Shown here: one piece after another, positions 1 through 5,519 of the stretch
Layout of the letters: the number at the start of each line of letters is the position of its first letter
Position numbering within the stretch: position 1 is the first letter of the stretch
Source of the DNA: Thermoplasmata archaeon
GTDB taxonomy: Archaea > Thermoplasmatota > Thermoplasmata > Thermoplasmatales > Thermoplasmataceae
Reading direction: 5' to 3'
NCBI GenBank assembly: GCA_021835265.1
Contig: JAKBQK010000063.1
Coordinates: 1-5,519 of the forward strand
DNA: 5,519 nt
Notes under the pieces: generated by a model
The model's database searches: none
The model's input: the letters and a program-made list of their open reading frames with translations, nothing else
Told to the model about the DNA's origin: nothing
Made by a program: the position numbers and the translations under genes

Positions 1-1866
1 CCGAAATACAGGAGTGAGGGAATGACCATAAGCTGCCCAACTTGCAGGACTGCAATTTCACAGATTGAAATGGAAGACAGTGAAAGGGAAACAGACTTCG
101 TTTATATAGACTTCAGGTCAGATGATGGCGCAGTCATCCAGATAGCCACAACAAGACCTGAAATGCTTGCAGCTTGTGTGGCTATTGCACTGAATCCGGA
201 GGATGAGAGGGCAAAAAAATTCTCTGGAAAGAAATTCAGGGTACCTCTATACAGGCAGGAAGTTGAAATTATAACAGATCCGCGAGTTCTGATGGATAAG
301 GGAACGGGTGCTGAAATGGTATGTACCTTTGGGGATCAGACAGATTACGAAATATGGAAAGATCATTCCCTGAAACTTATAAGATTACTTGATGAAAGGG
401 GATTCATAAGAGATGGTGGCCTCCTTGAAGGTCTCAAGGTAGAAGAAGGAAGAAAAAAGATAAAGAATCTTCTGAAGGAGTCAGGAGATCTTAAGTCCAT
501 AGAGAGAATAAAACATTCTGTCAATACCCATGAAAGATGTGGAACTCCAATTGAGATCGGCGTGAGCAAACAGTGGTATCTCAGGTATCTTGACATGAAG
601 GACGATCTTATACAGCAGGGAAGAAAGATAAAATGGACACCCGATTTTATGAGAATACGTTATGAAAACTGGGTAAATGGCCTGAAATGGGACTGGTGCA
701 TATCGAGGCAGAGGATAATGGGAATATCAATTCCAGTCTGGTACTGCAACAGTTGTGGTGAGGTCATTCTTCCAGAAAAAAGTGAGTTGCCAGTAGACCC
801 AAGGTTTGATGAGAAGAAAAAATGTCCTAAATGTTCATCTAATGATGTGACTCCAGAAACAGATGTTCTGGATACATGGTTTACATCATCAACCTCGCCT
901 ACAATTTCTCTTAGAGATTCTTCCATAGAAAATAACGGAATTCCAATGAGTGCAAGATTTCAGGGGCATGATATCATTACTACATGGGCATTCACCACGA
1001 TTTACAGATACATGGTTCATTTCCAAAAGATACCATGGGATAATATCATAATAAGTGGGAATGTCTTTGATTCCAAGGGTCAAAAAATGAGTAAGAGCAA
1101 GGGAAACGTGGTCTATCCAATGGAACTTGTTGACAAGTATGGAGCTGATGGAGTTCGGTTGTGGGGTTCTTCCTCGTCAACGTGGGACGACATTTCACTC
1201 AAGGAACAGGAGCTCACAAGGGGAAGAAGAACCATAATAAAGATATACAACGCAATAAGTCTTATCAGTGCACTACCAGAAAAGAGAAAAACAGAAATAA
1301 AGCTGCCATTCAACAGATGGATTGCACAGGAGTTAAATAGAACCATTAGAAAGGCAGAAGAACTATACTCAACCAATGACTTTGCCAAAGCCAGGACAGA
1401 GGTTGATAACTTCTTTTGGACAATGTTCTGCGATAATTATCTTGAGATAATCAAATCCTTTGTATCAAGGGGTTCAGAAGAGGAAAAAGATGAAATTGCA
1501 TATGTTGCAAGAGAAGTTGCACTGGATATTATGAAACTTTATGCACCTATTGCCCCATTCATCACAGATAAGGCATATGAAATGCTGGGCATGGGAGGAT
1601 CAATTCATGAACAGAAGTGGCCTGTAGAACTGGAAGATTTTGAAAAAGATGCAGAAATATTCAGCAATGTAATATCAGTAATCTCTGGGATTAGAACAGA
1701 AAGAAGTAAGCTAAAATCGGGAAAACAGGCATATAAAGGATTTATTATTTCCACACCGGTGGATTTGAAAGAATTCGATAAAAGGGTGATCAAGGAGACA
1801 CTGAGGGAGGAAAATCTTGTATTCAGGAAAGATATGGCAATAAAAATCGAATCAATAGTTGAATAG
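1..1866 (+). CDS. valS: Valyl-tRNA synthetase, 5'-truncated by the window edge
   Basis: Class I aminoacyl-tRNA synthetase that charges tRNA-Val with valine in the cytoplasm and hydrolyses mischarged Thr-tRNA. The frame is open to base 1 (621 visible residues). The ATG at 22 is internal: the residues around it (YRSEG before it, then SCPTCRTAIS) match the usual family stretch before the editing domain. The first Rossmann half with the HIGH motif therefore lies upstream, and roughly 150 or more residues are missing. Visible in order: the CPTC motif; the CP1 editing domain beginning with ATTRPEM and containing GTGAEMVCTFGDQTD; WCISRQR; a zinc ribbon with cysteine codons at 745, 754, 823 and 832; DTWFTSS; GHDIITTW; the KMSKS loop at 1084-1098; and a helical anticodon-binding domain containing FCDNYLE and APIAPFI. 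It ends without the long C-terminal coiled coil of bacterial ValRS, as expected for archaea. All key motifs in the visible part are intact. Identification is very secure. Confidence 0.96.
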   Translation, partial: PKYRSEGMTISCPTCRTAISQIEMEDSERETDFVYIDFRSDDGAVIQIATTRPEMLAACVAIALNPEDERAKKFSGKKFRVPLYRQEVEIITDPRVLMDKGTGAEMVCTFGDQTDYEIWKDHSLKLIRLLDERGFIRDGGLLEGLKVEEGRKKIKNLLKESGDLKSIERIKHSVNTHERCGTPIEIGVSKQWYLRYLDMKDDLIQQGRKIKWTPDFMRIRYENWVNGLKWDWCISRQRIMGISIPVWYCNSCGEVILPEKSELPVDPRFDEKKKCPKCSSNDVTPETDVLDTWFTSSTSPTISLRDSSIENNGIPMSARFQGHDIITTWAFTTIYRYMVHFQKIPWDNIIISGNVFDSKGQKMSKSKGNVVYPMELVDKYGADGVRLWGSSSSTWDDISLKEQELTRGRRTIIKIYNAISLISALPEKRKTEIKLPFNRWIAQELNRTIRKAEELYSTNDFAKARTEVDNFFWTMFCDNYLEIIKSFVSRGSEEEKDEIAYVAREVALDIMKLYAPIAPFITDKAYEMLGMGGSIHEQKWPVELEDFEKDAEIFSNVISVISGIRTERSKLKSGKQAYKGFIISTPVDLKEFDKRVIKETLREENLVFRKDMAIKIESIVE

Positions 1867-1885
1867 GTTCATACATCGGCGTAAA

Positions 1886-1893
1886 TTAAAATA
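1886..1893 (+). promoter_or_regulatory. Possible TATA box for the small membrane protein gene
   Basis: TTAAAATA lies about 34 bases before the ATG at 1924, in the 57-base gap after valS. An archaeal start about 25 bases downstream would fall near 1915, giving a very short leader. GGAAAGG at 1911-1917 could serve as a weak ribosome binding site if the gene is instead read through from valS. The A+T-rich background makes chance matches common. Confidence 0.35.
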
Positions 1894-1923
1894 CATTGGA
1901 TAACATGATAGGAAAGGCTTGAA

Positions 1924-2427
1924 ATGTATCTCACACCTGAAAGAGCAGTAAAAATAGGAATGATACTGGTAGTTGCATCAATTTTAATACTGGGTTATTC
2001 CGCCTTTGGATTTTACACGTCATCCTCAGCCACAAAGGATACGGTTATTGCTGGTGGTTCCGAAAAATCTATGGATATAAACGTAACGTCAGGATTACTT
2101 CTGACATATACGATCACAGCAAATTCTACTGGAAACTTCAGGGCATGGTTCAGTGAACCATCAGGGAATACTGTTGTGGAATCAAACTTCACAGGATCAG
2201 GCATTTCCAAATCCATAGTGGCACCTGTTTCAGGACAGTGGGTTTTTCACGTGGAAAATCTGGAAAAAAATAGCTCTGCCCTGAAAATACATCTCGGACA
2301 GATTTCATATTACCTTGAAGCGGGATTATACTTTGGCATTACTGTTCTTATTTTGGGCATAGTTTTCATTCTCTACTTCTTCAATGTACAGAAGAGAGAA
2401 ACCATAAGAAAGAGTAAGCGGTTTTAA
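1924..2427 (+). CDS. Two-membrane-segment protein with extracytoplasmic beta-rich (GOLD/emp24-like?) domain
   Basis: Function not recognised. The 167-residue product has a short basic N-terminus, a membrane segment at about residues 11-31, a polar region of about 100 residues rich in S, T, N, G and V in alternating patterns typical of a beta-sandwich, a second membrane segment at about 132-153, and a strongly basic tail (KRETIRKSKRF). By the positive-inside rule both ends are cytoplasmic and the central domain faces outward. That domain carries four N-X-S/T sequons (N53, N67, N88, N116), which fits surface glycosylation in archaea. The pattern, including SEPSGNTVV and a following PVSGQWVFHVEN stretch, resembles archaeal GOLD/emp24-like domains that often sit beside a membrane anchor; this is an inference from pattern only. 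It follows valS after 57 bases on the same strand and may be cotranscribed or have its own promoter. An envelope role is plausible but unproven. Confidence 0.8.
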   Translation: MYLTPERAVKIGMILVVASILILGYSAFGFYTSSSATKDTVIAGGSEKSMDINVTSGLLLTYTITANSTGNFRAWFSEPSGNTVVESNFTGSGISKSIVAPVSGQWVFHVENLEKNSSALKIHLGQISYYLEAGLYFGITVLILGIVFILYFFNVQKRETIRKSKRF

Positions 2428-2430
2428 AAA

Positions 2431-2440
2431 TCTGTTTTTT
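2431..2440 (+). terminator. T-rich tract after the membrane protein gene
   Basis: TCTGTTTTTT begins 3 bases after the stop codon at 2425-2427, and a second T run follows at 2456-2459. Archaeal RNA polymerase commonly terminates at such T runs without a hairpin. The 50-base gap separates convergent genes; for the opposite gene, the A run at 2426-2430 reads as TTTTT on the minus strand and could end that transcript. Confidence 0.4.
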
Positions 2441-2477
2441 ATGTAAATATTTGGGTTTTAATATTTCACCAATTCTT

Positions 2478-3467
2478 CTAACCTATATATATGTGGAAAT
2501 AGGTGTGGAATATAAATCCTATTGTGTAGGTGATTGCCGCGGCTAGCAGTGATAAAATGGCTGCCCTGCTTGAGGATTTCAATATAGAGATGTTCAGTGC
2601 TATTGCTATAATGGAATTGCTTACTGCCTGAACTGCAGCCACAAGTATAACGGCAATGATCAGTGAAAGTATGCCAAGAGGAAAGAGGAAAGGAATTATT
2701 GGAAAAGCAGCTCCTGCTATATAGGAAAGACCGGTTGTTCCCGCTGAAACCTTTGTACGGTTCTCTTCATTTTCAATTTCAGTCTTCATCTTATGAGTGC
2801 TAGTGTTTGTAATGAGACTTTCCCTTTTAATATTCCTTATCCTGTACTCAATTTCGGAGGATTTTGAAAGATATGCTCCAAGGGTCATGCTTATGGTTCC
2901 ACCGACTCCTATAACAAGTCCACTCATCGCAATTATGAAATTGTTACTTATAATTGCAGTTAATCCTGCGATTGCTGCCAGAACCTCAACGAGTCCATCA
3001 CTCATACCATATATGAAAGCCTGTATTCTATCAAGATAGGCTTCCCTGTTAATCCCCATCTGTTCAAAGACGTTTTCATGACCTATCTCATCATTTATAA
3101 TAGATTTTAATGCATTTACTTCATCGGTATCCTTCATATTCTTTAAAAAATCCCTGTATTTTCTGATACTTTCAACCTCTCCTCTTTCTAGAAGATTGAC
3201 AGTTAGGTTATTACCCAAGATTCTGGTAAGGAATAGGAGAAAGAAAATCTTCACACTTCTAGGCTTGATCTCATTTTTTTCAGAGCCTAACTTTATGAGT
3301 CTTTTCATCCAGAACTCAGAATGGGACTCCTCCATTTCAGCGAGATAATCAAGTTTCTCTTTTAAAACTTTATTTCGGGATCTTTTGGCAAGTTTTCTAT
3401 AGAACTCTCTGTCTGTGATCTCATCTCTATAGAATTCTGAAACCAGTTTCTCTTCTTCTCCCATCAT
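2478..3467 (-). CDS. Ferritin-like/VIT1 fusion, membrane iron (or Mn) transporter of MbfA/Er-VIT type
   Basis: A 329-residue membrane protein predicted to bind and move Fe(II) (or Mn(II)). Residues 1 to about 145 form a ferritin-like (erythrin) four-helix domain with a full candidate di-iron set: E16 (7 before Y23), E46-x-x-H49, E97 (7 before Y104) and E127-x-x-H130. Residues from about 150 form a VIT1/CCC1 domain: MSDGLVEVLAAIAGL in the first membrane helix with D157, a second helix ending in SMTLGAYLSKSSEIE (M194), a charged cytoplasmic loop at about 201-240 rich in Glu, then three more helices including GLSYIAGAAFPIIPFLFPLG. In bacteria, MbfA proteins of this architecture export iron from the cytoplasm, and eukaryotic VIT1 loads iron into vacuoles; export or detoxification is therefore the likeliest role here. 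Two ATG codons in tandem start it; either is possible. It is divergent from the aminotransferase gene, with a TATA-like box and a palindrome upstream. Family is secure; direction and metal are inference. Confidence 0.9.
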   Translation of the reverse strand: MMGEEEKLVSEFYRDEITDREFYRKLAKRSRNKVLKEKLDYLAEMEESHSEFWMKRLIKLGSEKNEIKPRSVKIFFLLFLTRILGNNLTVNLLERGEVESIRKYRDFLKNMKDTDEVNALKSIINDEIGHENVFEQMGINREAYLDRIQAFIYGMSDGLVEVLAAIAGLTAIISNNFIIAMSGLVIGVGGTISMTLGAYLSKSSEIEYRIRNIKRESLITNTSTHKMKTEIENEENRTKVSAGTTGLSYIAGAAFPIIPFLFPLGILSLIIAVILVAAVQAVSNSIIAIALNISILKSSSRAAILSLLAAAITYTIGFIFHTYFHIYIG

Positions 3468-3495
3468 TCAGGTAGAATTGTACATGAATATTAAT

Positions 3496-3505
3496 AATTT
3501 TATAT
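3496..3505 (-). promoter_or_regulatory. TATA box for the ferritin-like/VIT1 gene
   Basis: On the minus strand this reads ATATAAAATT, a good match to the archaeal TATA element. It is centred about 34 bases before the first ATG, so transcription would begin around 3475, leaving a leader of only about 8 bases. There is no convincing Shine-Dalgarno sequence before the ATG pair, which fits a leaderless or nearly leaderless message. Confidence 0.55.
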
Positions 3506-3520
3506 TGCATGAAAATAAAA

Positions 3521-3534
3521 TAAGGATTTCCTTA
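3521..3534. promoter_or_regulatory. Perfect palindrome TAAGGA-TT-TCCTTA, candidate operator of the iron gene
   Basis: Two 6-base arms, TAAGGA and TCCTTA, are exact inverted copies separated by TT. The site lies about 16 bases upstream of the TATA-like box of the iron transporter gene, a usual position for an archaeal activator or metal-dependent repressor. The AGG...CCT core loosely recalls DtxR/IdeR/MDR1 family sites, but the resemblance is partial and the regulator is not identified. A further half-site, TCCTTA, occurs at 3602-3607. Confidence 0.4.
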
Positions 3535-3560
3535 CATTTTACACAATTGTCACACTATAT

Positions 3561-3585
3561 GTTATATTTAATATTCTGATATAAC
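3561..3585. repeat. Inverted repeat GTTATAT...ATATAAC in the divergent control region
   Basis: Exact 7-base arms at 3561-3567 and 3579-3585 with an 11-base A+T-rich spacer. It sits midway between the two divergent promoters. Because the arms are almost wholly A and T, a chance origin is quite possible; it could also be a protein-binding site. Confidence 0.22.
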
Positions 3586-3620
3586 TCAACAGGGCAAATC
3601 CTCCTTAAAATGAGAATAAT

Positions 3621-3630
3621 TTTTATATAT
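3621..3630 (+). promoter_or_regulatory. Possible distal TATA box toward the aminotransferase gene
   Basis: TTTTATATAT is a TATA-like stretch 82 bases before the ATG at 3712. If used, transcription would begin near 3650 and give a leader of about 60 bases. The inverted repeat at 3629-3657 abuts and overlaps its downstream edge, so a bound protein could block this promoter. The proximal box at 3672-3683 is an equally good or better candidate. Confidence 0.3.
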
Positions 3631-3657
3631 GTTACGAAATACGTAACATTATTTCGT
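3629..3657. promoter_or_regulatory. Two interlocked perfect inverted repeats, candidate operator
   Basis: Four 8-base arms lie in the order A-B-A'-B'. A is ATGTTACG (3629-3636) and A' is CGTAACAT (3642-3649), a perfect inverted pair. B is ACGAAATA (3634-3641) and B' is TATTTCGT (3650-3657), a second perfect pair. A and B share three bases; A' and B' are directly adjacent. The site lies between two TATA-like boxes upstream of the aminotransferase gene, about 15 bases before the proximal one. Its C/G content stands out from the surrounding A+T-rich DNA. It most simply suggests a binding site for a dimeric or tetrameric regulator; the interlocked order would also give mutually exclusive hairpins or a pseudoknot if transcribed. 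Confidence 0.45.
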
Positions 3658-3671
3658 TTTTCATTCAATAA

Positions 3672-3683
3672 GCTATATATTTT
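3672..3683 (+). promoter_or_regulatory. Proximal TATA box for the aminotransferase gene
   Basis: GCTATATATTTT is centred about 34 bases before the ATG at 3712, predicting a transcription start near 3703 and a very short leader. This spacing is the same as that of the TATA-like box of the divergent gene, which supports it as the main promoter. Confidence 0.5.
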
Positions 3684-3701
3684 CAATTGACATCTATTTT
3701 C

Positions 3702-3707
3702 AGGTGA
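3702..3707 (+). promoter_or_regulatory. Ribosome binding site AGGTGA before the aminotransferase start
   Basis: AGGTGA matches the archaeal anti-Shine-Dalgarno target (GGTGA core) and ends 4 bases before the ATG at 3712. It favours that ATG over the next in-frame ATG (residue 10). If transcription begins near 3703 the motif would be partly lost, so its use implies a start slightly upstream or at the distal promoter. Confidence 0.5.
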
Positions 3708-3711
3708 AATT

Positions 3712-5070
3712 ATGCAAACAAATGAAAACGATTTCGAGATGAAAGTGAATATAAAGGTAGTGCCGCCAGGACCAAAGGGTAAGAAAATAGTTGAAGAAGA
3801 TACTGAATATCTGGCAACAAGTTCCAAGTCACTTCCTATAGTGGCCAAGAGAGGAAGGGGGGTTTATATACAGGACGTAGATGAGAATGTGTATATTGAC
3901 TTCGCAGCAGGTATTGGAGTCAACAATATGGGGCATATTCATCCCTATATTACCGAAAAAGTTCAGGAACAGCTGTTTAAGCTCTGGCATTTTGCAGGAA
4001 CTGACTTTTATTATCAGGAACAGGTAGATGCAGCAAAGGCAATATCCAGCGTGACACCCGGTAAGTTCAAGAAGAAGGTCTTTTTCACAAACAGTGGAAC
4101 AGAAAGCGTTGAGGCAGCAATCAAATTTGCCAAGGTTGCAACAAGAAAACAGGAGTTCATTTCATTCATAGGAGCATTTCACGGAAGATCACAGGGTTCA
4201 CTTTCCATGACCGCTTCAAAGGGAATCCAGAAAAAGTATCTTTTCCCATCAATGCCAGGAGTTGAACATGTTCCATTTCCTAACCCATACAGGAACATTT
4301 TTGGAATAGATGGATATGAACATCCTCAAGAACTCACCAACGCAGCACTGGATTTCATAGAGAAATACACGCTGAAAATGTACATGCCTCCAGAAAACGT
4401 TGCTGCATTTGTAGTTGAACCAATACAGGGAGAAGGCGGCTATATCGTTCCACCAATGGATTTCCACAAGAAACTCAGGAAACTGGCAGATGACAACAAC
4501 ATGCTCGTTGTAATGGATGAAGTTCAGGCAGGCTTTGGTAGAACAGGAAAATTCTTTGCTTCAGAACATTTTGGTGTTGAACCTCAGATCATTACACTGG
4601 CAAAGGCAATTGCAAACGGGCTTCCAATGGGAGCTGTGGTGGTAGATTCAAAGCTGGACTTCCCAGAACTCGGGCTTCACTCAAACACATATGGTGGAAA
4701 CCTTCTTGCTTCTGTTGCAAGCAAGGCAACCATAGAGGCCATGAAGAAGGAAGGAGCGGTTGAAAATGCAGCCAAGAGAGGAAAGCATCTCAGGCAGAGA
4801 CTGGAAGAACTAAAGGAAAGATATGATGTCATTGGAGATGTAAGGGGTATTGGGCTCATGCAGGCAATCGACTTTGTAAAGGACAGAAGAACAAAGGAAC
4901 CGGCCGTAAAGCTCAGAAACGATGTTGAGTATAAAGGCTTCCAGAATGGAATAATACTTCTCGGAACAGGAGAAAGTGCAATAAGGCTAATTCCACCTCT
5001 GATAATCACTGATGAGCAGATAGATGAGGGAATTGAATGCCTTGAGAAGGCAATAAAGCAATCACTTTGA
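3712..5070 (+). CDS. Class III PLP-dependent aminotransferase (GabT/ornithine aminotransferase-like) or amino-acid racemase
   Basis: A 452-residue fold-type I PLP enzyme, full length for the family. Visible motifs: N-terminal VPPGPKGKKIVEED typical of the archaeal clade; GIGVNNMGHIHP; the phosphate-binding SGTE at 128-131; F156-H157, stacking over the cofactor; EPIQGEGG at 236-243; MDEVQ with D269 contacting the pyridine nitrogen; TLAKAIANGLP with Schiff-base lysine K298; HSNTYGGN with T326; and R425 (AIRLIPPL), expected to hold the substrate carboxylate. All key residues are present, so the enzyme should be active. Archaeal members annotated as 4-aminobutyrate aminotransferase include characterised ornithine aminotransferases and broad-specificity or alanine/serine amino-acid racemases in Pyrococcus-type organisms; sequence alone does not decide here. 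The upstream region has a good ribosome binding site, two TATA-like boxes and an interlocked palindrome, suggesting regulated expression. No arginine or lysine biosynthesis genes are adjacent, so an ArgD/LysJ role gets no support from context. Confidence 0.9.
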   Translation: MQTNENDFEMKVNIKVVPPGPKGKKIVEEDTEYLATSSKSLPIVAKRGRGVYIQDVDENVYIDFAAGIGVNNMGHIHPYITEKVQEQLFKLWHFAGTDFYYQEQVDAAKAISSVTPGKFKKKVFFTNSGTESVEAAIKFAKVATRKQEFISFIGAFHGRSQGSLSMTASKGIQKKYLFPSMPGVEHVPFPNPYRNIFGIDGYEHPQELTNAALDFIEKYTLKMYMPPENVAAFVVEPIQGEGGYIVPPMDFHKKLRKLADDNNMLVVMDEVQAGFGRTGKFFASEHFGVEPQIITLAKAIANGLPMGAVVVDSKLDFPELGLHSNTYGGNLLASVASKATIEAMKKEGAVENAAKRGKHLRQRLEELKERYDVIGDVRGIGLMQAIDFVKDRRTKEPAVKLRNDVEYKGFQNGIILLGTGESAIRLIPPLIITDEQIDEGIECLEKAIKQSL

Positions 5071-5519
5071 ATTGCTTTCCATTAAATATTTTAGCATATT
5101 ACTCAGTGGGGCACCATCCTCCCACTTCATTACAAAATTTTCATTTCTGGTTATTTCAATTTGAGGAAGTATATTGTAAAGATTCCTGTATCTGCCCATG
5201 GGTTCTCCCGGGACTTTGAACATTCTCCAGGGATCGCCATCTGTATTTTTTAGCCTGAATGCGTAAATTAGAAATATGCCAGAATTAAGGCACTTCTTAG
5301 CCAGTCTCTCAGCCTGATCCTGATTTTTTCCAGAGGAAGAAGAAAAGGCGAGTACTGGATTCTGTGAACTCTTTACCTCAATTACCATAGACATGTCAAA
5401 TCTAACAGCAATCAGATCAGCACCTTTTGAACCTGCTGCTCTGGTTACAAAAAAAGGATATTTAATCAGATGTTCATATGCTTCCTTTGATAGGAAATCA
5501 AGTTTTTTAGACAACTTTC
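5062..5519 (-). CDS. hjc: Hjc-like Holliday junction resolvase (PD-(D/E)XK nuclease), 5' end at window edge
   Basis: Probable archaeal Hjc, which cuts four-way DNA junctions during recombination and fork repair. Numbering from a TTG at 5512-5514, the 150 residues contain TRAAGSKGADLIAV with R25 and D33, then VIEVKSS with E46 and K48: the PD-(D/E)XK metal site with the RxAGSKxxD spacing of Hjc. A later GDPWRMF segment matches the conserved Trp-Arg hairpin near the Hjc core end, followed by about 45 extra residues. The catalytic Glu usually found near position 9 (in an ER pair) is not evident; SK stands there, with E11 and E14 nearby. The frame remains open through the TTG to the last base, so the true start, probably an ATG, may lie outside. 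The 3' end overlaps the convergent aminotransferase by 9 bases. A related archaeal PD-(D/E)XK protein with another role is the alternative. Confidence 0.78.
   Translation of the reverse strand, partial: KLSKKLDFLSKEAYEHLIKYPFFVTRAAGSKGADLIAVRFDMSMVIEVKSSQNPVLAFSSSSGKNQDQAERLAKKCLNSGIFLIYAFRLKNTDGDPWRMFKVPGEPMGRYRNLYNILPQIEITRNENFVMKWEDGAPLSNMLKYLMESNSK

Noticed and set aside
22..1866. ATG at 22 as the true start of the valyl-tRNA synthetase gene
   Set aside because: The frame is open upstream to base 1 and the preceding residues fit the conserved family sequence before the CP1 domain; the HIGH motif would be missing otherwise.
1905..1922. Five-codon frame (MIGKA) ending one base before the ATG at 1924, as a possible leader peptide
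   Set aside because: Too short to support, and its ATG lies upstream of the predicted transcription start near 1915.
2797..3039. 80-codon plus-strand open frame inside the iron transporter gene
   Set aside because: Its hydrophobic look merely reflects antisense reading of membrane-helix codons; the minus frame has VIT1 signatures here.
3539..3589. Minus-strand 16-codon frame from a TTG, preceded by a perfect AAGGAGG (minus strand, 3600-3606)
   Set aside because: The Shine-Dalgarno match is striking, but the spacing of 10 bases is long, the start is TTG, the peptide is unremarkable, and the frame ends upstream of the TATA-like box of the iron gene; probably chance.
3555..3848. 97-codon minus-strand open frame across the divergent spacer and the aminotransferase start
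   Set aside because: It lies antisense to the conserved N-terminus of the aminotransferase, covers both plus-strand TATA-like boxes, and has no recognisable protein features.
4677..5009. 110-codon minus-strand open frame inside the aminotransferase gene
   Set aside because: A shadow of the coding strand; the plus frame carries conserved catalytic motifs throughout this stretch.

Overview
The window looks like a chromosomal segment of an archaeon, most likely an acidophilic member of the Thermoplasmatales (Ferroplasma/Cuniculiplasma-like). This rests on an archaeal-type valyl-tRNA synthetase, an Hjc-family Holliday junction resolvase, a GabT-like protein that closely resembles the archaeal ornithine aminotransferase/amino-acid racemase clade, A+T-rich DNA with many AGA/AGG/ATA codons, and archaeal TATA-like boxes about 25 to 35 bases before start codons. 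The genus is inference only.

Layout. (1) 1-1866, plus: the 3' part of valS, which runs in from beyond the left edge. (2) 1924-2427, plus: a small protein with two membrane segments around an extracytoplasmic beta-rich domain carrying four N-glycosylation sequons. (3) 2478-3467, minus: a ferritin-like domain fused to a VIT1/CCC1 iron transporter (MbfA/Er-VIT type), convergent with gene 2. (4) 3468-3711: a 244-base divergent regulatory region with TATA-like boxes for both directions and three inverted repeats, two of them perfect and close to promoters. (5) 3712-5070, plus: a class III PLP-dependent aminotransferase or amino-acid racemase. (6) 5062-5519, minus: an Hjc-like nuclease whose 3' end overlaps the aminotransferase by 9 bases and whose 5' end reaches the right edge.

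The genes do not form one pathway. valS and the resolvase are housekeeping, the fusion protein handles iron (fitting for an acidophile in iron-rich surroundings), and the aminotransferase belongs to amino-acid metabolism. The most distinctive parts are the iron protein with a complete set of di-iron ligands, the compact control region beside it with an interlocked A-B-A'-B' palindrome, and the resolvase, which seems to lack the usual N-terminal catalytic glutamate. No CRISPR array, insertion sequence, tRNA or rRNA gene was seen. I found no clear sign of a wholly new multi-gene system.
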